A stretch of DNA of 64,000 nucleotides from Halomonas rhizosphaerae (GCF_030010555.1 NZ_JASCQP010000018.1:40954-104953), one strand, 5' to 3'; positions 24,214 to 31,943 are shown, counted from the first letter of the stretch. A program made the numbers and translations. The notes: generated from the letters alone by a model not told the origin.

Positions 24214-24404
24214 CGAAAGGCCCTCCCGGGTGCAGAGCTGGTGCCTGCACGGCATGCCCGGCAGGCGTCGTGCTCGATGCGGTGCCAGCGTTGCAGATCG
24301 CGATCGAGGGAGACCTGCTCGGAGAAATGGCCCAGCGGGCGCTGGTGGCCACAAAGCACACAGCGGCGAGTGCTGGGGCGGCGAAGGGGTGCACTGGTGG
24401 TCAT
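24210..24404 (-). CDS. Small zinc-ribbon protein, 64 residues
   Basis: CVLCG and CRACR pairs about 30 residues apart form a four-Cys metal site, with His residues between. Basic ends. It overlaps the preceding and following genes. Likely nucleic-acid binding (inference). Confidence 0.55.
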   Translation of the reverse strand: MTTSAPLRRPSTRRCVLCGHQRPLGHFSEQVSLDRDLQRWHRIEHDACRACRAGTSSAPGRAFR

Positions 24405-24922
24405 GCCGTCACCTCCCCACGATCCCGGGCGGCGGCTTCAAGCTTCACGCCCGGAATCTTGCCGGCGCGGATGGCACGGTAGATAGCGCGTGCGCACTCG
24501 CTCATGCATGACTCATCAGGAACAGGAATCATGGCGCCATACATAGCATCCACCGCCTGATCCTCTGCCAGCTGGGCGGCTGAACGAAGGGGCCGGAATT
24601 CAATGAGCCGAGCCTCGCCGGAGAAGTATTTCCTCCAGCATTTAAACCAGACATGGCCTTGGTGGTACCCACACACTTCTACTGGCTTCCAGGCGCACCA
24701 GACCCCTTCATCCATTACCCTTGCCTCGCACTTACACCCCACCGGAGGCTGCCCCTTCCCATTCCACTCGGACGCCAGCCCCAAAGCCTCAATCTCCTCG
24801 TGACACCGCTGGCAGCGATCCGGCGGGGTCGGGTCGGCCGCTGGCCGGCGATACAAAAAGCCGCAGTGTCTGCACTTCCCGCCCGTCTCTTGAACACGCT
24901 GGACTCCTTCACGCACAGCCAT
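24401..24922 (-). CDS. Cys-rich hypothetical phage protein
   Basis: 173 residues. Cysteine pairs CRHCG, CQRC and CKCE suggest zinc-ribbon folds in the first 70 residues; then VWFKCWRKYF and a helical, Arg-rich C-terminus. Overlaps the gene upstream by 14 bp. The composition is visibly less GC-rich than its neighbours. No family recognised. Confidence 0.5.
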   Translation of the reverse strand: MAVREGVQRVQETGGKCRHCGFLYRRPAADPTPPDRCQRCHEEIEALGLASEWNGKGQPPVGCKCEARVMDEGVWCAWKPVEVCGYHQGHVWFKCWRKYFSGEARLIEFRPLRSAAQLAEDQAVDAMYGAMIPVPDESCMSECARAIYRAIRAGKIPGVKLEAAARDRGEVTA

Positions 24923-25238
24923 GATCGACTTCCTCGTTCAGCACGCCCGCGTTGTGCTGCTGGATGCGGGCGGTGTGGGCGGCGCGGACCCCGGCAGGGC
25001 TCAGGGCGTAGAGCGGGTGGCAGTCCTCCCCGATGGTCTCCTCCCCCACCAGGCGCACCAGTCCCATGCGCCCGAGGCGGATCACGGTGGTGGCCACGTC
25101 GCGCCAGCTCGGCGTCTTGGCATAGCCCTGGGCGAGCAGCCGGTGCAGCCTGCCCACGGTGGCGCCGTCGCTGCCGGCCTGGCCGCCGCAGCGGCGCAGG
25201 GCGATCAGGATGGCGTTCTCCAGGTCGATCGGTTTCAT
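24909..25238 (-). CDS. Winged-helix-like protein
   Basis: 109 residues starting MKPIDLENAILIALRRCGG, with helices SWRDVATTVIRLGRMGLV and a wing at YALSPAGVRAA. Resembles small DNA-binding proteins of phage early operons. It overlaps the next wHTH gene by 4 bp; the two may be a duplicated pair. Confidence 0.5.
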   Translation of the reverse strand: MKPIDLENAILIALRRCGGQAGSDGATVGRLHRLLAQGYAKTPSWRDVATTVIRLGRMGLVRLVGEETIGEDCHPLYALSPAGVRAAHTARIQQHNAGVLNEEVDHGCA

Positions 25239-25570
25239 GCGGTGGCCTCCTGTGCGGGAGTGGTAAGCGCCAGCAGGTGGTCGATGCCCTTGTCGGTGAT
25301 GCCCAGCACCTGTCGGGCCGGCTTGCCCACGGTGCCGATCGGCGCGATCAGCTCCAGGTCCGCGAGCTCCGCGCAGCGCCCGCAGACGCTGGAGAGCGCC
25401 AGCTCCAAGGCCTCGGCGAGATCCTGCCGGGTCGCGCCTTCGCCGATGGTTTGCCAGTACAGCGTGCGCAGGATGCGGATCTGCTGGTGGGCGGTGCGAC
25501 CGGAGCGGCGGGCGTGGTCCAGCCCCTCGCGCTTGATCTCGTTGCTGGTGGGTTGTGCCAGTGCAGTCAT
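25235..25570 (-). CDS. Winged-helix (MarR-like) protein
   Basis: 111 residues; ATRQDLAEALELALSSVCGRCAEL followed by GKPARQVLGITDKG is a helix-turn-helix plus wing. It lies 2 bp downstream of the P-like gene. ATG 25570. A role in early gene control or replication is inference. Confidence 0.55.
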   Translation of the reverse strand: MTALAQPTSNEIKREGLDHARRSGRTAHQQIRILRTLYWQTIGEGATRQDLAEALELALSSVCGRCAELADLELIAPIGTVGKPARQVLGITDKGIDHLLALTTPAQEATA

Positions 25571-25572
25571 GG

Positions 25573-26337
25573 TCAGTCCCTCCCCAGTGCCGCGCGCAGG
25601 GAGCGAAGCCCCTGGTCGGCGTTCATGGCATGCGGCAGGCCGGCGGCCTCTGCCTGTTGCTGGGCGACCTCGCGCCCTGCGCGTTCGGCCATCTCGGCGG
25701 CGCTGCGGCTGCCGTCGTGCTCGAGCAGCTGGCGGGGTGTCAGGTCCTCGCCGGCCATCACCCGGTTGATCAGTGCCGTGTACTCCCGAGCGAAGCGGCG
25801 CTCGAGACGCTCCACCCGGCTGGGCTGCACATGGGTGATCTCCCACCAGCCCACCGCGGCACCGGCCAGGCGCACCGCCTCATGGCGCCAGCGGTGCCCG
25901 GCGGGGTCGTGGGCATGGCCCGCTGCCTCGCGCCACGCCTCGGTCACGGCCGGCATGCCCAGGTCCTCGGGGCGCGGCTCGCACAGCGCGGCGAAGGCGA
26001 CCGGCTGGGGCGGCCAGGCCTCGTCGCCAGAGCGGGCCGCCTCGCGCACCTGCTGGCGCAGCCGGGAGATCCCCAGCTCCAGGTGGCGCCGGCTCAGGTG
26101 GGAGAGCTCGGCCAGCCAGGCGCCATCGGCGTCGTAGCTGCCCCACTGGCTGGAGAACTTGGCCCCGAACAGCTGGCCCATGGCATCGAACACCAGGTCC
26201 ATGTCCTGCTCAGCGAGTTCCGGCGCACTGGCCGTCGTAGATTCGCCCTGCAGGCTGCTCGTGGGCGCGTCGGTCACGTTCACGCGCCTCTGCTGCGGTG
26301 AGACGACGTGCTGGAGTACGTTGGCGGCGGTTTGCAT
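25573..26337 (-). CDS. Replication protein P-like helicase loader
   Basis: The C-terminal two thirds carry the lambda P family pattern: VFDAMGQLFGAKFSSQWG, RRHLELGISRLR and WPPQPVAFAALCEP. P-type proteins bind host DnaB and load it at the phage origin with O. The ATG at 26337 follows a strong GGAGG. The gene overlaps O by 128 bp, unusually long; a start at 26202 would remove the overlap but has only a weak ribosome site. Confidence 0.75.
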   Translation of the reverse strand: MQTAANVLQHVVSPQQRRVNVTDAPTSSLQGESTTASAPELAEQDMDLVFDAMGQLFGAKFSSQWGSYDADGAWLAELSHLSRRHLELGISRLRQQVREAARSGDEAWPPQPVAFAALCEPRPEDLGMPAVTEAWREAAGHAHDPAGHRWRHEAVRLAGAAVGWWEITHVQPSRVERLERRFAREYTALINRVMAGEDLTPRQLLEHDGSRSAAEMAERAGREVAQQQAEAAGLPHAMNADQGLRSLRAALGRD

Positions 26338-27229
26338 GGTCACCTCCGGTGGCGGCGGGCGGGGCAGCCTGGCGCTGCAGGTTCTCGTGGACCCACTTGG
26401 CGAAGCGGCGGGTCCAGTCGGCTGGGGTATGGGTGCGCCCGGGCTGGGCGGCGTAGTGCTCGCGGAAGTCGATCAGGGCAATCGAGACATCGGCGTCCAC
26501 CGGCAGGCCACGGTCGAAGCAGGCGCGCTGCCAGGTCGGCATGTCCGGCTCCCAGTCCAGGGTCATCGGCTGCTTGCGCTCGCCATGGCCGGCCAGGGGC
26601 GGCAGCGGGTCGGTGGGGTCGCCTAGGGGCTGGCCGTCGTCGCTCAGGCCATCGGCACGGTCGAACACGTTCGGCGCATCGCTCGCGTCCGCGCCAGAGA
26701 GAGAGGGGGTACCTCTCTGTTGTAGTCTCTGTAAGAAATCTCCATTCGGGCGGTTCTGTGCACTCCCCTCCGGCGATTCTTGTTTCTCCGGTTGGGCGTT
26801 TTCAGATTCTCCCGATGGGAGATTCTGGCCAGTGGCGGGGGTTACGGGCTGTTCCGGCACCTCCTCCTCGGCCAGCACCTCGGCCAGTCGAAGCGCCAGC
26901 ACCTCGGAATTCACCCGGTACCAGGTCTTCGCCGGCACGCCCTTGCGGATCTCCTCGATCACCCCGATCGCCACCAGCTGGCGGCGAGCCGTCACCTGCT
27001 GCTTGGCGCTCATGCCGGTCTCGGCTTCCCAGCTGTCGTGGTCGCCCTGCTGCTCCTTCCAGAACCAGCCATCCCGCTTGCGGGCAGTCGGCGTGCCGCA
27101 CAGGAACAGCGCCTGGCTGAGGAAGATGGCGCCCTGCACGGTCACCCCGGGCAAGCGGGTGAACACCGGCTGGTAGGCCACCGGGCGGCCCAGCAGGCTC
27201 GGCAGCATGGCAGCGGTGATGCAGGTCAT
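26210..27229 (-). CDS. Replication initiation protein O-like, with DnaT-like C-terminal domain
   Basis: The 339-residue protein has an N-terminal winged-helix domain (about residues 5-115; QQVTARRQLVAIGVIEEIRKG). A disordered acidic linker (about 120-225) follows, then a DnaT-type segment LDWEPDMPTWQRAC with FREHYAAQPGRTHTPADW. It should bind the phage origin, perhaps within its own gene, and work with the P-like protein. No iterons are obvious in the linker-coding DNA by eye. Confidence 0.7.
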   Translation of the reverse strand: MTCITAAMLPSLLGRPVAYQPVFTRLPGVTVQGAIFLSQALFLCGTPTARKRDGWFWKEQQGDHDSWEAETGMSAKQQVTARRQLVAIGVIEEIRKGVPAKTWYRVNSEVLALRLAEVLAEEEVPEQPVTPATGQNLPSGESENAQPEKQESPEGSAQNRPNGDFLQRLQQRGTPSLSGADASDAPNVFDRADGLSDDGQPLGDPTDPLPPLAGHGERKQPMTLDWEPDMPTWQRACFDRGLPVDADVSIALIDFREHYAAQPGRTHTPADWTRRFAKWVHENLQRQAAPPAATGGDHANRRQRTPARRLTAAEARERDRRAHEQPAGRIYDGQCAGTR

Positions 27230-27513
27230 GTGCCCTGCCCTTCGAGCCTGTCGAGCTCGCGCTGGTAGGCCTCGGCCTTGCGCCGGTGGTCCTGCTGGTT
27301 CCTGGCGATCTGCGCTTGCGCGTCCCGGTCATAGGCCAGGGTCCGCGCCAGCAGTTCCGCCTGGGTGGTGTGGTAGATCACCCGCTGACGGGCCTCCTCC
27401 CGGGCATCGCCACGGCGCTCGGCGGCTTCGATCTGGAAGGCCGCGCGGCTCGCCGCAGTGATCAGGTCGTGCCGGCTCGTGTCGTCGGTCGGCATCTGCT
27501 GTGCTGCTTCCAT
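27226..27513 (-). CDS. Coiled-coil early protein, 95 residues
   Basis: ATG 27513 (MEAAQQMPTDD start). Residues about 30-95 are charged heptads (QIEAAERRGDAREEARQRVI and following). It lies between cro and O, the place of cII in lambda, but has no helix-turn-helix and is not CII-like. Function unknown. Confidence 0.5.
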   Translation of the reverse strand: MEAAQQMPTDDTSRHDLITAASRAAFQIEAAERRGDAREEARQRVIYHTTQAELLARTLAYDRDAQAQIARNQQDHRRKAEAYQRELDRLEGQGT

Positions 27514-27557
27514 GAAATCCCCCTGCTCCTGAATACCTGTATGGATCACCACCCCGG

Positions 27558-27842
27558 TCAGGGCGTCGTTGCCGTGGCCCGGCCGGGTGTAACCTTTGGG
27601 GTGTCAGTAGGCGGAGAGTCGGAAGCGAATGGCGTCGCATTCTCCAGAAGCCACTCAGCTGTGAAGGCGCCCTGGCTAGCGTCAGCCATGCGCCGGGCAT
27701 AGGAGGTCTCGCCGGTGTACTCGGTACGGGGTAGTGAATCGCGCTGAAGCCATTTGTAGACCCCGCGCGGAGTGATCCCACAGACCCGGGCACATTCTGT
27801 GACGCCTCCCAACTTGTCGATTGCATCGCGCAGGGCGCTCAT
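27558..27842 (-). CDS. Cro-like repressor
   Basis: ATG 27842 with CAGGAG upstream gives 94 residues. The helix-turn-helix is GGVTECARVCGITPRGVYKWLQRD (about 10-33), typical of YdaS/Cro-type proteins. It is divergent from the repressor gene, with the palindromic operator between the two starts. Cro turns down the repressor and early promoters. Confidence 0.8.
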   Translation of the reverse strand: MSALRDAIDKLGGVTECARVCGITPRGVYKWLQRDSLPRTEYTGETSYARRMADASQGAFTAEWLLENATPFASDSPPTDTPKVTPGRATATTP

Positions 27843-27860
27843 GTACTTGCTCCTGTGTTG

Positions 27861-27899
27861 TGTACCCACGGTACATATTATGGCGGAACTGAAAGTACA
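27861..27899. promoter_or_regulatory. cI/cro operator region
   Basis: 27861-27875 is TGTACC, three bases, GGTACA: a perfect 6-bp palindrome. The same 15-mer pattern recurs at 30347-30361. A weaker copy (AGTACA half, 27885-27899) lies exactly 24 bp away centre to centre. The candidate cro promoter on the minus strand has TTGCGT and CATAAT about 16 bp apart, next to the operator. Confidence 0.8.
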
Positions 27900-27924
27900 C
27901 GCAAGCACTGCCATCATTGAACGC

Positions 27925-28704
27925 ATGGTTCACAGCGATGATTCACGGGCTGAGTTCAGCGCCCGCCTCAAGAAAGCCCTCGAATACGCCGGCCAGTCTG
28001 GGCGTGGAGAAGGCGCGCGCCTGGCCAGGCTGGCCCGTGTTACTCCCAAGGCTGCGAGCAAGTGGCTTAACGGCGAGGCGCGTCCTGGTCACGACAAGCT
28101 GATGCTGATCGCCAACGCCCTAAGGGTGCGCGAAGAATGGCTGGACTACGGCAAAGGACCCATGACCTCCTCAGAAAGCGCCGCCGAGCTGCCTGAGGGC
28201 GTGTCTCCAATGCCGAATCGTCGGGTCGACGACATGGTGCTCCACGACACCGAGATCGTGGAGGACGACGGGCCGCTGCGCCCCGACGAGGTCGAGCTGC
28301 CCTGCTTTCGCGAGGTAGAGTTCTCCGCTGGCGACGGCCGCACCCAAGTGATCGAGAACCACGGAAACTCCGTTCGCTTCAGCCTGCCCCGCCTGGCGCG
28401 TGCTGGCGTGCAGCCACAGAACGGCGCCTGCGCCACGGCGTCGGGCTCCTCGATGGAGCCCACCATCGCCGACGGCTCCCCGATCGCCATCGACAAGGGC
28501 TGCCGGCATGTCATCGACGGCAAGATCTACGCCCTGGACCATGGCGGTATGCTGCGTGTGAAGCGGCTATACAAGCTGCCCCTGGGCAAGGTCCGCCTGG
28601 TCAGCGACAACGCCGACGAGTACCCCGAGGAGATCTGCAGCCTGATGGGCGAGGATGCCCCGCGGATCATCGGCCGCGTGTTCTGGTGGGAGGTATTTGA
28701 CTGA
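27925..28704 (+). CDS. CI-type repressor with S24 peptidase domain
   Basis: The 259-residue protein has an N-terminal helix-turn-helix (LARLARVTPKAASKWLNGEA) and a C-terminal LexA/CI-type peptidase: catalytic Ser in GSSMEPTIADGSP and Lys in LRVKRLYKL. EFSAGDG is a possible Ala-Gly autocleavage site. It should hold the prophage silent and be cleaved after RecA activation. An upstream start at 27880 would add 15 residues but lies next to the operator; 27925 is preferred. It is followed by the ATPase gene after 20 bp, on the same strand. Confidence 0.88.
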   Translation: MVHSDDSRAEFSARLKKALEYAGQSGRGEGARLARLARVTPKAASKWLNGEARPGHDKLMLIANALRVREEWLDYGKGPMTSSESAAELPEGVSPMPNRRVDDMVLHDTEIVEDDGPLRPDEVELPCFREVEFSAGDGRTQVIENHGNSVRFSLPRLARAGVQPQNGACATASGSSMEPTIADGSPIAIDKGCRHVIDGKIYALDHGGMLRVKRLYKLPLGKVRLVSDNADEYPEEICSLMGEDAPRIIGRVFWWEVFD

Positions 28705-28724
28705 CCTGCGTTCAAGGAGGATCG

Positions 28725-29693
28725 ATGGCACAGAAAGGCATCATCGCCGCCATTAAAGATCAGGGTGGCATCGCTCCAGAGCAGGGAGGCGAGCTGATCA
28801 TCCCGGACGGCTTCCTGACCCCCGGCTTTATCGCAACGGCCACCTGCCTTGGACATGTGCGTGGTATCACCCGCCTCACATACCGAAATCCCGACTTGCA
28901 TGAGCGCTATTTCGAGGCGATGCAAGTGCCCTATCTGCTGACCGGTGTCGACGGTTACCATTTGGTCCGCACCAATCAGGGCACCAACTACAGCCCCATG
29001 CAGCTGCTTGAGACGGCAGACGACGTCGACAAGGCCACCTCAGAAACCAGCAACTGCATTCTGCGGCAGGTGGGTGATGACCTGCCCGGCATTCGCAACC
29101 TATGTGACGTCATTGGCGAGCTGCACGACAACGTGCGCGCCCATGCCGATGGTGTTGGCTACTCCATGGCGCAGAATTGGCGCTACATGGGTCGGGAACT
29201 CGTCATCGAGTTTGCCATCACTGATGCCGGGCAGGGTTTTCTCCGTGAGTGCCAACGAACCGCTGTACCTGGTGTCACAGACGATGAGACAGCGATTCGA
29301 TGGTGTTTGGAACCCAGGCATTCGACCAAGGATGTGGAAGTCGACGAGTTCGCTCAGCAGCAACCCGAGGATGCCATAGGAAACCCCTTCGGTGATGCGC
29401 CGGATGTCTATGTTAGACATGACGGAAATCACCATCAGGGGCTGGGGCTGGCTAAGCTGGTGGAGCTGACCAGAGCATACAGCGGCACCCTGTGGGTCGC
29501 ATCAGGCCAGGCGGTGCTGATCTCCAATCCTCACACTCGTGATGCAGTAAGCGTTGGCAACTTTGTTGCGGTGCCACACTGGCAAGGTGTAGCCATCGCG
29601 TGTAGATTACAGATCAGCGAGCTTGGTAAACCCATCGAAGAAGAGCCGCTGCAGGATGATGTGCAGAATCTCCTGGGCGACATACTGATATGA
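28725..29693 (+). CDS. GHKL-type ATPase of unknown function, paired with a DUF4325 gene
   Basis: The 322-residue protein has the GHKL (histidine-kinase-like) ATP site: N box GELHDNVRAHA (E132, N136), G1 box DAGQG (D167, G171) and G2 box GLGL (239-242). It lacks a kinase dimerisation domain. The start has AAGGAGG, 20 bp after cI, so it should be expressed from the repressor promoter in the lysogen. The stop overlaps a start of the STAS-like gene. SpoIIAB/RsbW-type partners of STAS proteins are ATPases of this fold, so a partner-switching pair is likely (inference). Composition is visibly less GC-rich than flanking genes. Confidence 0.75.
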   Translation: MAQKGIIAAIKDQGGIAPEQGGELIIPDGFLTPGFIATATCLGHVRGITRLTYRNPDLHERYFEAMQVPYLLTGVDGYHLVRTNQGTNYSPMQLLETADDVDKATSETSNCILRQVGDDLPGIRNLCDVIGELHDNVRAHADGVGYSMAQNWRYMGRELVIEFAITDAGQGFLRECQRTAVPGVTDDETAIRWCLEPRHSTKDVEVDEFAQQQPEDAIGNPFGDAPDVYVRHDGNHHQGLGLAKLVELTRAYSGTLWVASGQAVLISNPHTRDAVSVGNFVAVPHWQGVAIACRLQISELGKPIEEEPLQDDVQNLLGDILI

Positions 29694-29731
29694 AACGCTC
29701 TCACCAAGCCGCATTTGAAGGGAGCACAACC

Positions 29732-30019
29732 ATGACCAAGACACTGAAATATAAAGGCTCCTTGGCTAACCGCACGACTGCCGCGAAGGAACGAGCCCAG
29801 ATCGAGACCCTCGCTCGCCAGGGAGAGACGGTAATTCTGGATTACAGCGACGTCATTTCGCTGTCCGGGTCCTATGCCGATGAACTGTTTGGCATCTTCA
29901 CGCAACGCTACGGTGCCCAGGCACTGAAAACCACCATCAAGGTGCAAGGCGCTAGCTCCACCGTAGCGCGCGCCATCGGCTTGGCTATCCAGCATCGAAT
30001 GCCCGCCAACGCTGCCTGA
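29732..30019 (+). CDS. STAS-like protein (DUF4325)
   Basis: 95 residues from ATG 29732, with GAAGGGAG upstream; a start at 29690 overlapping the ATPase stop would add 14 residues. The core ETVILDYSDVISLSGSYADE, followed by LFGIFTQRYG, is the DUF4325 pattern, an STAS-related fold resembling anti-anti-sigma factors. It is the second gene of the cI-linked cassette. A target of the adjacent GHKL ATPase is likely, but the substrate and output are unknown. Confidence 0.75.
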   Translation: MTKTLKYKGSLANRTTAAKERAQIETLARQGETVILDYSDVISLSGSYADELFGIFTQRYGAQALKTTIKVQGASSTVARAIGLAIQHRMPANAA

Positions 30020-30050
30020 CCAGCTGAACGCCCAGGCCTGAGGCACACGA

Positions 30051-30074
30051 ACCCGCCCACCAAGGCGGGTTTTT
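30051..30074 (+). terminator. Terminator after the ATPase-STAS cassette
   Basis: ACCCGCC, 6-base loop, GGCGGGT, then TTTTT. Thirty bases after the STAS-like gene stop. It ends the cI-ATPase-STAS transcript. Confidence 0.85.
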
Positions 30075-30281
30075 CGTACCTGCCCTACCCTCCACCAACG
30101 AAAACGCCCCGGCCATCCATGACCAGGGCGCGGGGCAGGGCGTGACGCGGCGTTTCCTCCATGGGCGGCAGTGCCGCGTGCGGCATGCATCACGCCTCCA
30201 GCATGACGCACCCCGTAGCGCTCTGATGTAGCTGCCAGCCCACCCCGCCTGTAATCCATCGACCACAGCCCCTGTACGCCC
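30075..30281 (+). other. Gene-free stretch between two related terminators
   Basis: About 207 bp with no convincing gene on either strand, although repeats of GGC/GCC make several weak hairpins (for example around 30115-30200). Both bounding terminators carry the loop CACCAA or CACCGA, suggesting a duplication. A small RNA is possible. Confidence 0.3.
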
Positions 30282-30304
30282 CCGCCCACCGAGGCGGTTT
30301 TTTT
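30282..30304 (+). terminator. Second terminator, upstream of the rightward operon
   Basis: CCGCC, 6-base loop, GGCGG, then seven T. It insulates the operator-controlled rightward promoter at 30337-30365 from upstream transcription. Confidence 0.75.
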
Positions 30305-30322
30305 GTGCCTTGCTGAACTTAA

Positions 30323-30365
30323 TGAACCATTGGTACTTGACTGCAATGTACCTTTGGTACATATT
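30323..30365 (+). promoter_or_regulatory. Operator and promoter of the rightward early operon
   Basis: 30347-30361 is TGTACC, three bases, GGTACA, the exact cI/cro operator palindrome. A second site, TGAACC-ATT-GGTACT (30323-30337), has two differences and lies 24 bp away centre to centre, as in the cI/cro region. The promoter elements TTGACT (30337-30342) and CATATT (30360-30365), 17 bp apart, are overlapped by the operator, so repressor binding should block it. Confidence 0.85.
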
Positions 30366-30398
30366 GAGTTCACAAGACAACGACACGGGGGGACATAC

Positions 30399-30791
30399 AT
30401 GGCCAACGCACCTACCACCATCGAGTTCGCCGGCTGGCGCTGCCGGATCGGCACCCGCTGCATGGGGCTACCCACTCGCCGCGAGGCCGAGCTCCTCGCC
30501 GGCCTGGCCGCCGGGATGACCCAGAAGGAGATCGCCAAGCTGCGCGGTGTCTCCCCCGCCTCGATCAAGAGCACCGCCGAGGCCGCCTACTACCGGCTGC
30601 GCGCCAACCGCGCCACCGATGCCGTGGCTCGCGCCATGCGCCGCGGCTGGATTGCACCGTTGGCACTGGCACTGATGCTGGCCGACCTCTCCGGCGAGGG
30701 CCTCCGCATCCGCCAGCCCACCCGCACCAGGACGCAAGTCAGCGCCAGCCGCGTCATCAGCCGCCGTGACACAGGGAGTATCTACGCATGA
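30399..30791 (+). CDS. LuxR-type helix-turn-helix regulator
   Basis: 130 residues. LPTRREAELLAGLAAGMTQKEIAKL plus VSPASIKSTAEAAYYRLRANR (about 24-72) is a GerE/LuxR-type DNA-binding domain with no receiver. It is the first gene of the operon, 34 bp past the -10 box, the place of N in lambda. It may control later phage or host genes. GGGGGG lies upstream of the ATG. Confidence 0.75.
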   Translation: MANAPTTIEFAGWRCRIGTRCMGLPTRREAELLAGLAAGMTQKEIAKLRGVSPASIKSTAEAAYYRLRANRATDAVARAMRRGWIAPLALALMLADLSGEGLRIRQPTRTRTQVSASRVISRRDTGSIYA

Positions 30792-31141
30792 TTCCGCAGA
30801 CCAGCACCGCCCAGCGCATGATCGGCACCTTTGCCACCCACGGCATCACCAGCGGGATGCTCGTCCAGCTGCAGCACCTTCAGGAACTGGCGCTGGCCAT
30901 CAACCTGCAGGGCCAGCACCTGATCCACCTGGACCTGTTCGGCCAGCGCAGTGGCGTGCAGCAACTGACCATTGCGGGCTGTGCGCGGGAAAACCACTGG
31001 CGCCCCGGCATCGAGCGCACGCCCCGCTACTTGATCGAGATCCCCGCCGGCGGAGACGAGATGGTCCTGCGCGACGTGCAGGCCGAGCTAGGCAATGCCG
31101 CCGCCGACCTGATGCAGCTGCTCGGGGAGGATGCGCAATGA
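30788..31141 (+). CDS. Hypothetical 117-residue protein
   Basis: Mixed alpha/beta, with Gln-rich helices (LVQLQHLQELALAINLQ) and an acidic C-terminus. Both ends overlap neighbours by 4 bp. No family is recognised. It is part of the rightward cluster of small phage genes expressed early. Confidence 0.5.
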   Translation: MIPQTSTAQRMIGTFATHGITSGMLVQLQHLQELALAINLQGQHLIHLDLFGQRSGVQQLTIAGCARENHWRPGIERTPRYLIEIPAGGDEMVLRDVQAELGNAAADLMQLLGEDAQ

Positions 31142-31455
31142 ACCGCCCCCTCCCCAGCAGCCAGGCCCTGTACAGCGTGCCTGTTCACGACCTCGCCACT
31201 GCATGGCGCCAGCACGCCATGACGCATCACGGGGTCGATCCCTGCACTGAGCTCTGCGCCGTGCCGGTGCTGACCATCGGGCACAGCATCGGCTGGCGCC
31301 CCGCCTTCCGCCTGCCGGCCACGCGCACCCTGGTGGTGATCCACACCGCCCGGCCGCATGCCAGCGCCGGCGAGGCCCGCGACTGCCTGGTGAGCCTGCT
31401 TACCGCCATGGCCACAGAGGGCAGCATCACCCTGCACGGGAGGGCAGCCGCATGA
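31138..31455 (+). CDS. Hypothetical 105-residue protein
   Basis: The ATG overlaps the upstream stop. Central strand-rich segment RTLVVIHTARPHASAGEARD followed by a helix. It has two cysteines in CTELCAVP. No family recognised. Confidence 0.5.
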   Translation: MNRPLPSSQALYSVPVHDLATAWRQHAMTHHGVDPCTELCAVPVLTIGHSIGWRPAFRLPATRTLVVIHTARPHASAGEARDCLVSLLTAMATEGSITLHGRAAA

Positions 31456-31745
31456 TTCGCCGCGCCCTGATTTGCGCCCTGCTGATCCTCGTCGTCGCTG
31501 CTGCAGGCGCCCGAATCGTCCACGCCCTGGGCTGGATGGCCGCCACAGACCGACAGGTTGAGCGCGCCAGCCTCGAGGACTACTGCACGAGCGTGGCCAT
31601 CTGGGGCGCACAAGTTGCCCGAGGCGTGCCGCTCAACAGGCGCACCGGCCACCCGGACTACGACAAGCGCGCCGCCGAGGACTGCCCCGGGATGCGCCCG
31701 GCTGCGCCTGCCATCACCACCGAGCGCCAGCTGGCGCGGAATTGA
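31452..31745 (+). CDS. Membrane-anchored or exported small protein
   Basis: 97 residues; residues 1-20 (MIRRALICALLILVVAAAGA) form a membrane anchor or signal, followed by a mostly helical polar part with two cysteines. Coupled by overlap to the gene before it. Function unknown. Confidence 0.5.
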   Translation: MIRRALICALLILVVAAAGARIVHALGWMAATDRQVERASLEDYCTSVAIWGAQVARGVPLNRRTGHPDYDKRAAEDCPGMRPAAPAITTERQLARN

Positions 31746-31756
31746 AGGAGAAGGTC

Positions 31757-31942
31757 ATGACGATCGAGACAATCGTCCGCTGCGATGGCCGCAGCTGCTG
31801 CAACGAATGCGAGATCGAGGACGCCTACGACTCTTCGGTCAGCGCGGCAGGCTGGCATACCGATCCGCACGATGGCTTCAACCACTACTGCCCGCGATGC
31901 TGGCCGGTGGTGAAGAAAGAACTGGAAGAAGAGGACTGCTGA
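31757..31942 (+). CDS. Small metal-binding protein, 61 residues
   Basis: Starts MTIETIVRCDGRSCCNECE and ends with YCPRCWPVVKKELEEE: four or more cysteines arranged as two pairs, a rubredoxin- or ribbon-like pattern. AAGGAGAAGG precedes ATG 31757. No family recognised. Confidence 0.55.
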   Translation: MTIETIVRCDGRSCCNECEIEDAYDSSVSAAGWHTDPHDGFNHYCPRCWPVVKKELEEEDC

Positions 31943-31943
31943 C

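Noticed and set aside
29985..30386. 133-codon minus-strand frame between the STAS-like gene and the operator
   Set aside because: It crosses both terminators and the operator/promoter and has a Trp/Arg-rich random-like composition with no ribosome site.
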